Source: an uncultured Fibrobacter sp. (GTDB taxonomy: Bacteria > Fibrobacterota > Fibrobacteria > Fibrobacterales > Fibrobacteraceae). Taken from it: a DNA stretch of 19,495 nucleotides. The stretch spans positions 1 through 19,495 of the forward strand of contig CALATK010000095.1 of the NCBI GenBank assembly GCA_937891805.1. The letters run 5' to 3'. Under the pieces are notes generated by a model that ran no database searches, had not been told where the DNA came from, and saw only the letters and a program-made list of their open reading frames with translations. Below are positions 1 through 5,434 of this stretch, piece after piece (position 1 is the stretch's first letter; every line of letters starts with the position of its first letter). A program made the translations under genes and the position numbers.

Positions 1-543
1 AATGGTTTCTTTGCCCAGGACGGCACTATCTATCAGGCCGAGAGTGGGGAAGAAATTGCCATGGTGCTCACCGAAGACCGCGACGTGAGCGAATGGTACG
101 ACACTGCCGCCAAGAACTGCAAGAACGGCAAGGTCTTGGCCAACTGGGTGATTACTGAACTCCTCGCTAAGGTGAAGGAACTCGAAGGCGGCCTCAGCAC
201 CCTCAAGATCAAGCCCGAAGACCTGTGCAAGCTCGTGAACCTCATTGCCGACAACACCATCAACGGAAAGATTGCAAAGACGGTCTTCGCCGAGATGTTC
301 GAGACCGGCAAGGACCCTGAAGCTATCGTGAAGGAAAAGGGCCTGGTGCAGGTGACCGATACCGCAGCCATCGAAGAAGTCGTTAAACAGGTCTGTGCCG
401 AAAACGCCGCCCAGTTCGCCGAATTCAAGGCAGGCAAGGTGGCTCTCAAGGGCTTCCTCGTGGGTATGACCATGCGCAAGTCCGGCGGCAAGGCCAACCC
501 GGGCCTCGTGAACCAGATCCTCGACAAGCTCGCGAAGGAATAG
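1..543 (+). CDS. gatB: Aspartyl/glutamyl-tRNA(Asn/Gln) amidotransferase subunit B, C-terminal part
   Basis: The frame is open from base 1, so this is the last 180 codons of a longer gene; the ATG at 61 is internal. GatB is the subunit of GatCAB that binds misacylated Glu-tRNA(Gln) or Asp-tRNA(Asn) and takes part in its amidation in the cytoplasm. The visible part matches the GatB helical and YqeY-like tail: a LTEDRDVSEWYD segment, then ANWVITELL, a run around LVNLIADNTINGKIAK, and the terminal GGKANPGLVNQILDKL typical of the tRNA-binding tail domain. The catalytic/cradle part lies upstream of the window. Codon choice is strongly biased to C-ending codons and AAG, as expected for a well expressed housekeeping gene. 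The first 20 visible residues do not match the usual GatB linker closely, so only the tail is firmly assigned. A period-7 repeat array begins right after the stop. Confidence 0.9.
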   Translation, partial: NGFFAQDGTIYQAESGEEIAMVLTEDRDVSEWYDTAAKNCKNGKVLANWVITELLAKVKELEGGLSTLKIKPEDLCKLVNLIADNTINGKIAKTVFAEMFETGKDPEAIVKEKGLVQVTDTAAIEEVVKQVCAENAAQFAEFKAGKVALKGFLVGMTMRKSGGKANPGLVNQILDKLAKE

Positions 544-545
544 CT

Positions 546-580
546 TTAGAGATTAGAATCTAGGGGCTAGAGGCTAGTGT
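546..580 (+). repeat. Degenerate heptamer tandem array, 5 units (YTAGDRD)
   Basis: Five consecutive 7-base units follow consensus YTAGDRD in strict phase (units start at 546, 553, 560, 567 and 574). The array starts three bases after the gatB stop and its last unit overlaps the GTG start (579) of the next gene. An AGAGG at 569-573, inside the array, is the only Shine-Dalgarno candidate for that start. Bases 558-579 match bases 17436-17457 (upstream of pyrE) at 18 of 22 positions. Confidence 0.8.
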
Positions 581-950
581 GAATAACGACGTTAAAAAGG
601 AACGTCATTGCGAGCCCCGTAGGGGCGCGGCAATCCAGGGCAGTTTGTTGCTCGCGGTGTTGCTTGCCCTATTCCTTGCACTCCCGGCCTCCGCAGCCGA
701 TATGCCCAACAAGTGCGATAGCCTGCGGGTGAACACACTGAACATGACCCAAGAAGAAATCGAGCAGATTTGCGGAATCGATTCCACAAAACTGGCCGAA
801 GGTCCGACTCTCCAGGAGCTCAACGAAGAGAATCCGACTTACGTCAAGCGCGACTACAACCATAGGCAACAGGTCATTGTCGGGAGCGTTATCATGCTCT
901 GCGTTGCCGTCGCCATGGTCTTGATGAACAATTACAATCCGAAACGATAA
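579..950 (+). CDS. Small exported or membrane-anchored protein of unknown function (123 aa)
   Basis: Family not recognised. Residues 22-40 form a strongly hydrophobic Leu/Ala signal segment ending in a plausible PASAA/D cleavage site; residues 99-116 are a second hydrophobic helix followed by a short NNYNPKR tail. The roughly 58 residues between them are acidic, with two Cys (residues 46 and 65), and should lie in the periplasm. I chose the GTG start because AGAGG sits five bases upstream and because it supplies the positive n-region a signal peptide needs; TTG at 645/648 and GTG at 657 are alternatives but would leave almost no n-region. Residues 9-20 are encoded by a REP-like palindrome (604-639), so the N-terminus appears assembled from repeat DNA. 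It lies between gatB and purO in the same direction, with heptamer arrays on both sides. Confidence 0.6.
   Translation: MNNDVKKERHCEPRRGAAIQGSLLLAVLLALFLALPASAADMPNKCDSLRVNTLNMTQEEIEQICGIDSTKLAEGPTLQELNEENPTYVKRDYNHRQQVIVGSVIMLCVAVAMVLMNNYNPKR
604..639. repeat. REP-like palindromic element inside a coding start
   Basis: Bases 607-634 fold as a two-part hairpin: ATTGC (607-611) pairs with GCAAT (630-634), and GCCCC (614-618) pairs with GGGGC (622-626) around a GTA loop. The flanks GTC and CCAGG complete the CGTCATTGCGAG...GCGGCAATCCAGG pattern that I recall from dispersed intergenic palindromes in many bacterial genomes, often mis-translated as HCE..AIQ. Here it is read in frame as residues 9-20 of the small membrane protein. 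Only one copy is in the window, so its repetitive nature rests on recollection. Confidence 0.6.
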
Positions 951-953
951 AAT

Positions 954-988
954 TTTCCAACCACCAACCACTATTTACTAATCACTAT
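954..988 (-). repeat. Degenerate heptamer tandem array, 5 units (WTRGWRR on minus strand)
   Basis: Five 7-base units in phase (starting at 954, 961, 968, 975 and 982). On the minus strand they read as WTRGWRR, so this array is oriented opposite to the one at 546-580. It fills almost the whole gap between the small membrane protein and purO, and the last unit overlaps the first two bases of the purO ATG (987). Its reverse complement shares an 11-base identity (TAGTGATTAGT) with the array upstream of pyrE. Confidence 0.75.
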
Positions 989-1721
989 GTCCTACACAGA
1001 CGAAGCAAAACAGAATTTCAAGGCCCTCTCCAATAACCCTTACCCTGGCCGTGGCATCGTGCTCGGCGAAAGCGCCGACGGCAAGTCCTACGTGCAGGTG
1101 TACTGGATTATGGGCCGTAGCGTCAACAGCCGCAACCGCGTGTTTGAAATTGAACCCAAGACCGGCTTCATGAAGACCAAGGCCTTCGACGAATCGAAAC
1201 TCACCGACCCGCACCTGATTATCTACTACCCGGCCCGCCACACGGCCGAAGTCCAGATTATCACCAACGGCGACCAGACCGACACGATTTACGACGCCAT
1301 CAAGCTGGGCGGCACCTTCGAAAGCGCTCTCCGCACGCGCCAGTATGAAGACGACGCTCCGAACTTCACGCCGCGTATTTCTGGCATCCACTACAAGAAT
1401 GCAAGCCCCGCCGTTTACAAGCTCTCCATTCTCAAGAGCCGTAAAAACAGCGAAGAAGCCGGTTGCGAGCGTATGACGTTTGAATACGAGAAGGCCCTGC
1501 CGGGGCTTGGCCACTTCATCAGCACCTACGAAACCGACGGAAGCCCGATTCCTAGCTTCAACGGCTTCCCGAAGCTGATGCCGATTTTCGACAACGCCGA
1601 AGACACGCTCAAAAAATACTGGGCAGCCTTGAACAAGGACAACAAGGTCTCTCTGATGGTCAAGTGGATCGACAAGAAGACCTTCAAGGCCAAAACCTTG
1701 ATTGTGAACAAGAATAAATAA
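987..1721 (+). CDS. purO: IMP cyclohydrolase, archaeal PurO type
   Basis: PurO catalyses the last step of de novo purine synthesis, ring closure of FAICAR to IMP, in the cytoplasm. The 244-residue length and the N-terminal block PGRGIVLG, VYWIMGRSVNSRNRVF (about residues 21-55) are typical of the PurO-type IMP cyclohydrolase family, which is unrelated to the PurH cyclohydrolase domain. Further family-like blocks are PHLIIYYPAR and a run near GCERMTFEYEKALPGLGHFISTY. The ATG at 987 gives the expected short N-terminus, but no Shine-Dalgarno sequence is visible because the upstream bases are a heptamer array. The gene converges with the regulator at 1762, separated by a small inverted repeat. 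A separate AICAR formylating enzyme (PurP or a stand-alone transformylase) would be needed and is not in the window; purU, another one-carbon/purine gene, is at 18128. Confidence 0.87.
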   Translation: MSYTDEAKQNFKALSNNPYPGRGIVLGESADGKSYVQVYWIMGRSVNSRNRVFEIEPKTGFMKTKAFDESKLTDPHLIIYYPARHTAEVQIITNGDQTDTIYDAIKLGGTFESALRTRQYEDDAPNFTPRISGIHYKNASPAVYKLSILKSRKNSEEAGCERMTFEYEKALPGLGHFISTYETDGSPIPSFNGFPKLMPIFDNAEDTLKKYWAALNKDNKVSLMVKWIDKKTFKAKTLIVNKNK

Positions 1722-1725
1722 CAAG

Positions 1726-1750
1726 GCGAGCGTCGTGGCAAGTCGCTCGC
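1726..1750. terminator. Possible bidirectional terminator hairpin between convergent genes
   Basis: A perfect 7-bp inverted repeat, GCGAGCG (1726-1732) and CGCTCGC (1744-1750), with an 11-base loop, lies in the 40-base gap between purO and the convergent regulator. No clean T-run follows on the plus strand; on the minus strand the following bases are only partly T-rich (CTTGTTATTTATT). It may be a weak terminator or a transcript-end hairpin. Confidence 0.35.
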
Positions 1751-1761
1751 GACCCTAAAGC

Positions 1762-3153
1762 TTATTTCTCCACCACGTTCCCGAGGATGTGGTGGATTTT
1801 TTTGATGCCGTTGAAAGCTGAGGGGCTGCTGATGTAGTAGAACATCTGCTCCACCAGAGCGTCGGTGTTGAAGTCGTAAGAGGGAATGCGCAGCAAATAG
1901 CTTTCCATGGAGTTATCGAAGGCGATGTAGGTTGGCCCGATATTTGGCTGCGGGATTTTCATGTTGTTTTCTTCGGCCATTTCCATAAAGATTCCGGCGA
2001 CTTCGTCGTTTACGCAAATCCAGGGCATGTTGTTGCTATTTGCCCTCTGGAATTCGAGGGCGCGCTCGGCGAGCGTCTTGAGTTTGTCCTTTTCTAGGCT
2101 GCGCGCCATGATTTCTACGGAGAGTTTCTCGACTTTCTTACGGGCAATTTGTTTGTAATCCCAGGGACTTGCAAATTCGGCATCTACGTAGGGGTGTACC
2201 ACGAGCCCCGATTCTTCGAGGCCGGTCAAGCGGTCTTTCGACCATGAACTGTTGTGGTAAGGGGAGAAGTAGCCGACTTCTGTGACGCCCTGGCCAAGCA
2301 GGTAGCGGCCGATTTCCTTGCCTGGGTTCTTGCCGAAGGTGGAATTGAAGAAAATCCAGTTGTCTTTGCGCAAAAAACTCTTGGGCACTGCGTCGATGGG
2401 GTGTTCCCACCATACGGCCACGGGGAACTTGGCATTGGCAAAAAAGGTCAGGAGTGGCCTGAAATTCTGCACCAAAAGCGTTGAAAGTACGGCTCCCACG
2501 GCGTTCGGGTGTTCCGAGAGTTTGCAGGGCTTGCCGCTACGGTCAATGAGCTTGCCCGTGGCGTCATTGATGCCGAACAGGGTGAGCTTGTAATGGTTCT
2601 TACCGGCGGTCTTGTAAATAAGGCGCAAAAAATCCAGTTCCCGCTCACTTTCGGCGCTGAATCCGCCCCAACTGTTGCAACGCGTCACGAAGATGAGTTC
2701 GCTGAGCGGAGCTTCGTCTCTTTGCTGTTGTTTGCGGTAAAAGACGTACTGGCGGCCTTCTTTTTTCAGGATTCCGCGAGCAAGCTTTTCTTCTAGGAAC
2801 TTGCGGAGCGTGCCCTGCGACACATTGTAGCGGGCAGAAAGTTCCTTAGAAAGCGGAAGCGGTTGCGAAGGTTTAAGATAGCCTTGCGCAAAGTCGCGTT
2901 CGAAGGCCTTGGCGAGTTTTTCGGTGACCGTTTCGTGCACGAAGGGAACAGTGTTCTTAAGCGCGGTGTTTCCCCAGAAACAGCCTTTTCCCTGGATTTT
3001 ACAAATTTTACCAGCAGATTCCAGCTCGGCAAGGGCTGCCTGCACCGTGCCCGACGACGCGCCGAAACTCTTGATCATAGAACGCACCGACGGGAGCCTG
3101 TCACCCTCGTCGAGGTTCATATCGAGCAAAGCCTTGATAATCCGCTGTTTCAT
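1762..3153 (-). CDS. Transcriptional regulator with tandem GntR-type winged helices and a LacI-type ligand-binding domain
   Basis: Predicted cytoplasmic DNA-binding regulator of 463 residues. Residues 1-60 are a classic GntR winged helix (DEGDRLPSVRSMIKSF, SSGTVQAALAELESAGKI). Residues 75-140 look like a second one (PLSKELSARYNVSQGTLRKFLEEKLARGIL). Residues 150-463 resemble the periplasmic-binding-protein fold of LacI regulators, with blocks such as GKEIGRYLLGQGVTEVGYFS and WICVNDEVAGIFMEMAEEN. One GntR helix on a LacI-type domain is known from AraR; the duplicated helix is unusual. I prefer ATG 3153, which begins exactly at the HTH and has GGAAATA upstream; an in-frame ATG at 3213 adds 20 residues but starts inside the tail of the upstream terminator. 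It lies just downstream of the lichenase on the same strand, so control of beta-glucan use is a reasonable inference, with a sugar as likely effector. Confidence 0.82.
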   Translation of the reverse strand: MKQRIIKALLDMNLDEGDRLPSVRSMIKSFGASSGTVQAALAELESAGKICKIQGKGCFWGNTALKNTVPFVHETVTEKLAKAFERDFAQGYLKPSQPLPLSKELSARYNVSQGTLRKFLEEKLARGILKKEGRQYVFYRKQQQRDEAPLSELIFVTRCNSWGGFSAESERELDFLRLIYKTAGKNHYKLTLFGINDATGKLIDRSGKPCKLSEHPNAVGAVLSTLLVQNFRPLLTFFANAKFPVAVWWEHPIDAVPKSFLRKDNWIFFNSTFGKNPGKEIGRYLLGQGVTEVGYFSPYHNSSWSKDRLTGLEESGLVVHPYVDAEFASPWDYKQIARKKVEKLSVEIMARSLEKDKLKTLAERALEFQRANSNNMPWICVNDEVAGIFMEMAEENNMKIPQPNIGPTYIAFDNSMESYLLRIPSYDFNTDALVEQMFYYISSPSAFNGIKKIHHILGNVVEK

Positions 3154-3212
3154 TATTTCCAATATAAAAAATGCTGTTTGAACTAGAGAAACATGCTTGT
3201 ACGGGGATGACA

Positions 3213-3248
3213 TAAAAAATGCCCGGGCAAGGGGGAACTTGCACGGGC
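3213..3248 (-). terminator. Intrinsic terminator after the lichenase gene
   Basis: On the minus strand an 11-bp stem (3238-3248 with 3221-3231, one mismatch, GC-rich) closes a 6-base loop (3232-3237) and is followed at once by ATTTTTTATG (3211-3220). It lies 22 bases past the lichenase stop and should separate its transcript from the regulator downstream. Confidence 0.82.
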
Positions 3249-3270
3249 GTGTGGGTGTATGGAGTTTCGT

Positions 3271-4284
3271 TTAGTAGTTGAAATCGACCTGATAGTGAGC
3301 CCTATTAGTCTCGCTGACTCGGGCACCCTTAGCGTTGACGGTGCCACGAACTTCCCGGTTCTGCACTTTGATGCGGTTCTGCAAAATGCCGGTTTCCTGT
3401 TCACTACTGGAGCTTGGCGGAGTAAACTGTTCGCTGCTAGAAGACTGCGGCAAGGAGTTGTTAAGCATGGCGTCACCTTCAGGATCCTGAGGGACCTGGC
3501 CATTGAAACTTTCTTGACCTTTTTTGGTTAAGGCAATGATGACCATGCCGTCTTTTGCATAGATGTTGCTCGGGCTAATGTCGACACGATTGCCGTCAAA
3601 AGTCCAATCTCCCTTACTCCAACGGCTTGTGTCGAATGTCTTGAAATCGTCAGTCCATTGAAGCTTGAAGTCACTCCCGTCGTCGCCCTGTCCTGGCGTA
3701 TATTCGTAAACCTTGACCCAGTTGATGAATTGGTAAACGGGGAGAATGTTGTCGTTCCATGCGCCTACCCAGCCTGCATCTTCATGAGACCAGAGGTTGA
3801 AACGGAGACCCTGAGGTTTCTTGCCCAGGTCTTGAACCTGGTTGTTGTCCCCCTGGCCTTTGATTGTCTTGCGGACAACTTGACCATCAAGAGTCCATGC
3901 AACATAATCGGGAGTCCATTCTATTCCGTATGTATGGAAAGACTCGTTTGAAGCCGGGTTTATACTGTGGTGTTTTTCACTTTTAATTTTGGTATTCTCG
4001 CCGGGGCCGTAGCCGGTAATGATATTAGACTGAAAACTATTCGGATTTTTGCCCAAAATTTCAATGTCAATTTCAACCCATGGTTCCGGAGCTCCCAGGT
4101 AGGAATCATTATGGTAAAGGAACATGGAACTTACCGTACCAGAGCCAGCGGCCATCTGCATACGGGCTTCAAACTTACCATACATCCAAGTTTCTTTGCT
4201 ATAGAGTTCTGCACCAGAATAGTCCTTAGCCATAAGTGCCCCAGCTGCAAGAGCTATGGTTGCAATGAAAAATCTTGCTTTCAT
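3271..4284 (-). CDS. Secreted GH16 endo-1,3-1,4-beta-glucanase (lichenase), circularly permuted
   Basis: Hydrolyses beta-1,4 bonds next to beta-1,3 bonds in lichenan and cereal beta-glucan. Of 337 residues, 1-19 are a signal peptide (MKARFF...ALMA/KDYSG). The catalytic motif WVEIDIEILGKN gives Glu71 (nucleophile), Asp73 and Glu75 (acid/base) by analogy with the F. succinogenes enzyme. As in that enzyme the GH16 fold is circularly permuted: the block normally at the N-terminus (FKLQWTDDF to NGQVP, about 206-265) follows the catalytic half. Then come a linker with two P-x-SSSS units (about 279-296; I recall five in the F. succinogenes enzyme) and a basic C-terminal segment with VNAKGARV, also found there. 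ATG 4284 was chosen over the longer frame from 4353 because GAGGGAAG lies just upstream and the signal peptide starts there. It has its own leader (4285-4405) and terminator, so it is probably transcribed alone. Confidence 0.96.
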   Translation of the reverse strand: MKARFFIATIALAAGALMAKDYSGAELYSKETWMYGKFEARMQMAAGSGTVSSMFLYHNDSYLGAPEPWVEIDIEILGKNPNSFQSNIITGYGPGENTKIKSEKHHSINPASNESFHTYGIEWTPDYVAWTLDGQVVRKTIKGQGDNNQVQDLGKKPQGLRFNLWSHEDAGWVGAWNDNILPVYQFINWVKVYEYTPGQGDDGSDFKLQWTDDFKTFDTSRWSKGDWTFDGNRVDISPSNIYAKDGMVIIALTKKGQESFNGQVPQDPEGDAMLNNSLPQSSSSEQFTPPSSSSEQETGILQNRIKVQNREVRGTVNAKGARVSETNRAHYQVDFNY

Positions 4285-4303
4285 GATTGTCTTCCCTCGA
4301 ATC

Positions 4304-4318
4304 ATGTACAAGATACAT
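4304..4318. promoter_or_regulatory. Inverted repeat in the lichenase leader (possible operator)
   Basis: ATGTA (4304-4308) and TACAT (4314-4318) form a perfect 5-bp inverted repeat with a 5-base spacer, about 20 bases upstream of the lichenase ATG. The symmetry would suit a dimeric regulator such as the GntR/LacI-type protein encoded next door, but short repeats like this also occur by chance. Confidence 0.3.
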
Positions 4319-4363
4319 TTTTTAACGAGAATTTGGTTTTCTCTAAATTGCAAAATATCACTT

Positions 4364-4391
4364 GTGTATCAACAGTATCTACCGAATACAC
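4364..4391. promoter_or_regulatory. Second inverted repeat in the lichenase upstream region
   Basis: GTGTAT (4364-4369) and ATACAC (4386-4391) are perfect 6-bp arms with a 16-base spacer that holds a further GTATC word. The position, 80-107 bases upstream of the ATG, fits a regulator site near the promoter. I found no convincing -35/-10 pair here. Confidence 0.3.
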
Positions 4392-4405
4392 GTGAAAAAG
4401 AATTG

Positions 4406-5398
4406 TTATTTCAGTTTTTTCAAAACGTCCTGCAGTTCCTTGGGCAGGGGGCTTTCCTGGACCGTATTCTTGCCTTGCCAAGGGTATTCCAGGCGGCTGC
4501 TATGCAAAAACAGCCGGTTCAGTCCGTATTGTTTCTTGAATTCACGATTCAGGGCGAAATCTCCGTAACGGGTATCTCCCAAGAGCGGGTGTCCGATGCT
4601 TGCGAAGTGTGCCCTGATCTGGTGCATGCGTCCTGTTTCCAGGTTGATTTTTACCAGGTCGTAGCCGGTGTAGTGTTTTTTGACGCTGTAGTGGGTAATG
4701 GATTTTTTCCCTTTTTCGTCTATCTGCATCTTGGAGCCCTTGGCATTGTCTGTGCGGGCGAGGGAGGCTTCGATGGTTCCTTTTTCTTTTTCGAGGTTTC
4801 CTTTGACAAGTGCCAGGTAGTACTTCTTGACTTCGTGTTCACGAATCAGACGGGTCAAGTCCCGCAGGGTGTCACCGTGGAGGGCCACCAGCAAAAGTCC
4901 TGAGGTCTCCTGGTCCAGACGGTGGGCGAGGGTAGGCTTGAAGTCGAGATGTTCCCGCTTGCCCCATTCCCAAAGGTGCTCCACCAGGCTTTCGCCGGGG
5001 CGGGTCCCGCTTCCCGGCTGGCTAGGCATTCCCGAAGGCTTGTTTACTACCAGGTAGTCTTCGGTTTCCAAAATGATGTCCAGTTCTCGGGCACCCCAGC
5101 CGGATTTTCGGTCGGCGGCTGTGCTGGCTTTAGTCCAACCCTTGTTTTCGGCGTTTTTCACCTCCGCTTTCTGAGCTCCGGATTCCGAATTTACAACGCT
5201 TTTCAAATTCTCGTAAATGCAGACGGTATCGCCTTCTTGGAGCATCTGGTTTGCCTTGCCCACAACTCCGTTCACCCGAACCTTCTTTTTACGCAGGATT
5301 GCGAAGAAAACGGACAATGATTCGTCGGGAAAAGCCTTCCGTAGAAAACGGTCCAGGCGCATGTTGGCAAAGTTACGGTCGATAGTGCGGGTAATCAT
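4406..5398 (-). CDS. rluC: RluC-type 23S rRNA pseudouridine synthase with S4 domain
   Basis: Isomerises selected uridines of large-subunit rRNA to pseudouridine in the cytoplasm. Residues about 13-62 are an S4 RNA-binding domain (MRLDRFLRKAFPDE, KKKVRVNGVV). The catalytic domain starts near 107 and carries the family motif HRLDQETSGLLL with catalytic Asp162, then TGRMHQIRAHFASIGHPLLGD and YGLNRLFLHSSRLEYP near the C-terminus. The YGD...GLNRLFLH pattern favours RluC over RluD. About 40 residues between the two domains (63-105) are Ser/Ala/Lys-rich, longer than usual, and partly encoded by a heptamer-like repeat (5164-5191). The start at 5398 has no visible Shine-Dalgarno and lies six bases after the stop of the FAD protein gene, so translation is probably coupled. 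It is the last gene of the minus-strand run; no clear terminator follows. Confidence 0.88.
   Translation of the reverse strand: MITRTIDRNFANMRLDRFLRKAFPDESLSVFFAILRKKKVRVNGVVGKANQMLQEGDTVCIYENLKSVVNSESGAQKAEVKNAENKGWTKASTAADRKSGWGARELDIILETEDYLVVNKPSGMPSQPGSGTRPGESLVEHLWEWGKREHLDFKPTLAHRLDQETSGLLLVALHGDTLRDLTRLIREHEVKKYYLALVKGNLEKEKGTIEASLARTDNAKGSKMQIDEKGKKSITHYSVKKHYTGYDLVKINLETGRMHQIRAHFASIGHPLLGDTRYGDFALNREFKKQYGLNRLFLHSSRLEYPWQGKNTVQESPLPKELQDVLKKLK
5164..5191 (+). repeat. Heptamer-like stretch inside rluC (4 units, CYGVDYT)
   Basis: Four 7-base units in phase (from 5164, 5171, 5178 and 5185) follow CYGVDYT, close to the MKGADTT units at 5400-5434 in the same orientation. The 13 bases 5177-5189 match 5452-5464 at 12 positions. 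They encode residues about 70-79 of RluC, in the linker between S4 and catalytic domains. With four degenerate units in coding DNA, chance cannot be excluded. Confidence 0.45.
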
Positions 5399-5399
5399 G

Positions 5400-5434
5400 A
5401 TGAATTATGATTTCGGATTTATGAATTCGGAGTT
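5400..5434 (+). repeat. Heptamer array, left arm (5 units, MKGADTT)
   Basis: Five 7-base units in phase (from 5400, 5407, 5414, 5421 and 5428), consensus MKGADTT. The array covers the stop codon of the FAD protein gene (5405-5407) and lies immediately upstream of the rluC start (5398), leaving no room for an ordinary ribosome-binding site. It pairs with the right arm at 5450-5477. Confidence 0.75.

Noticed and set aside
978..1724. Minus-strand 248-codon open frame opposite purO
   Set aside because: Shadow of a strongly biased coding strand; PurO motifs are clear on the plus strand.
3154..3213. N-terminal extension of the GntR/LacI-type regulator to ATG 3213
   Set aside because: That start lies in the T-run of the lichenase terminator and adds 20 residues before the winged helix; ATG 3153 fits the domain edge.
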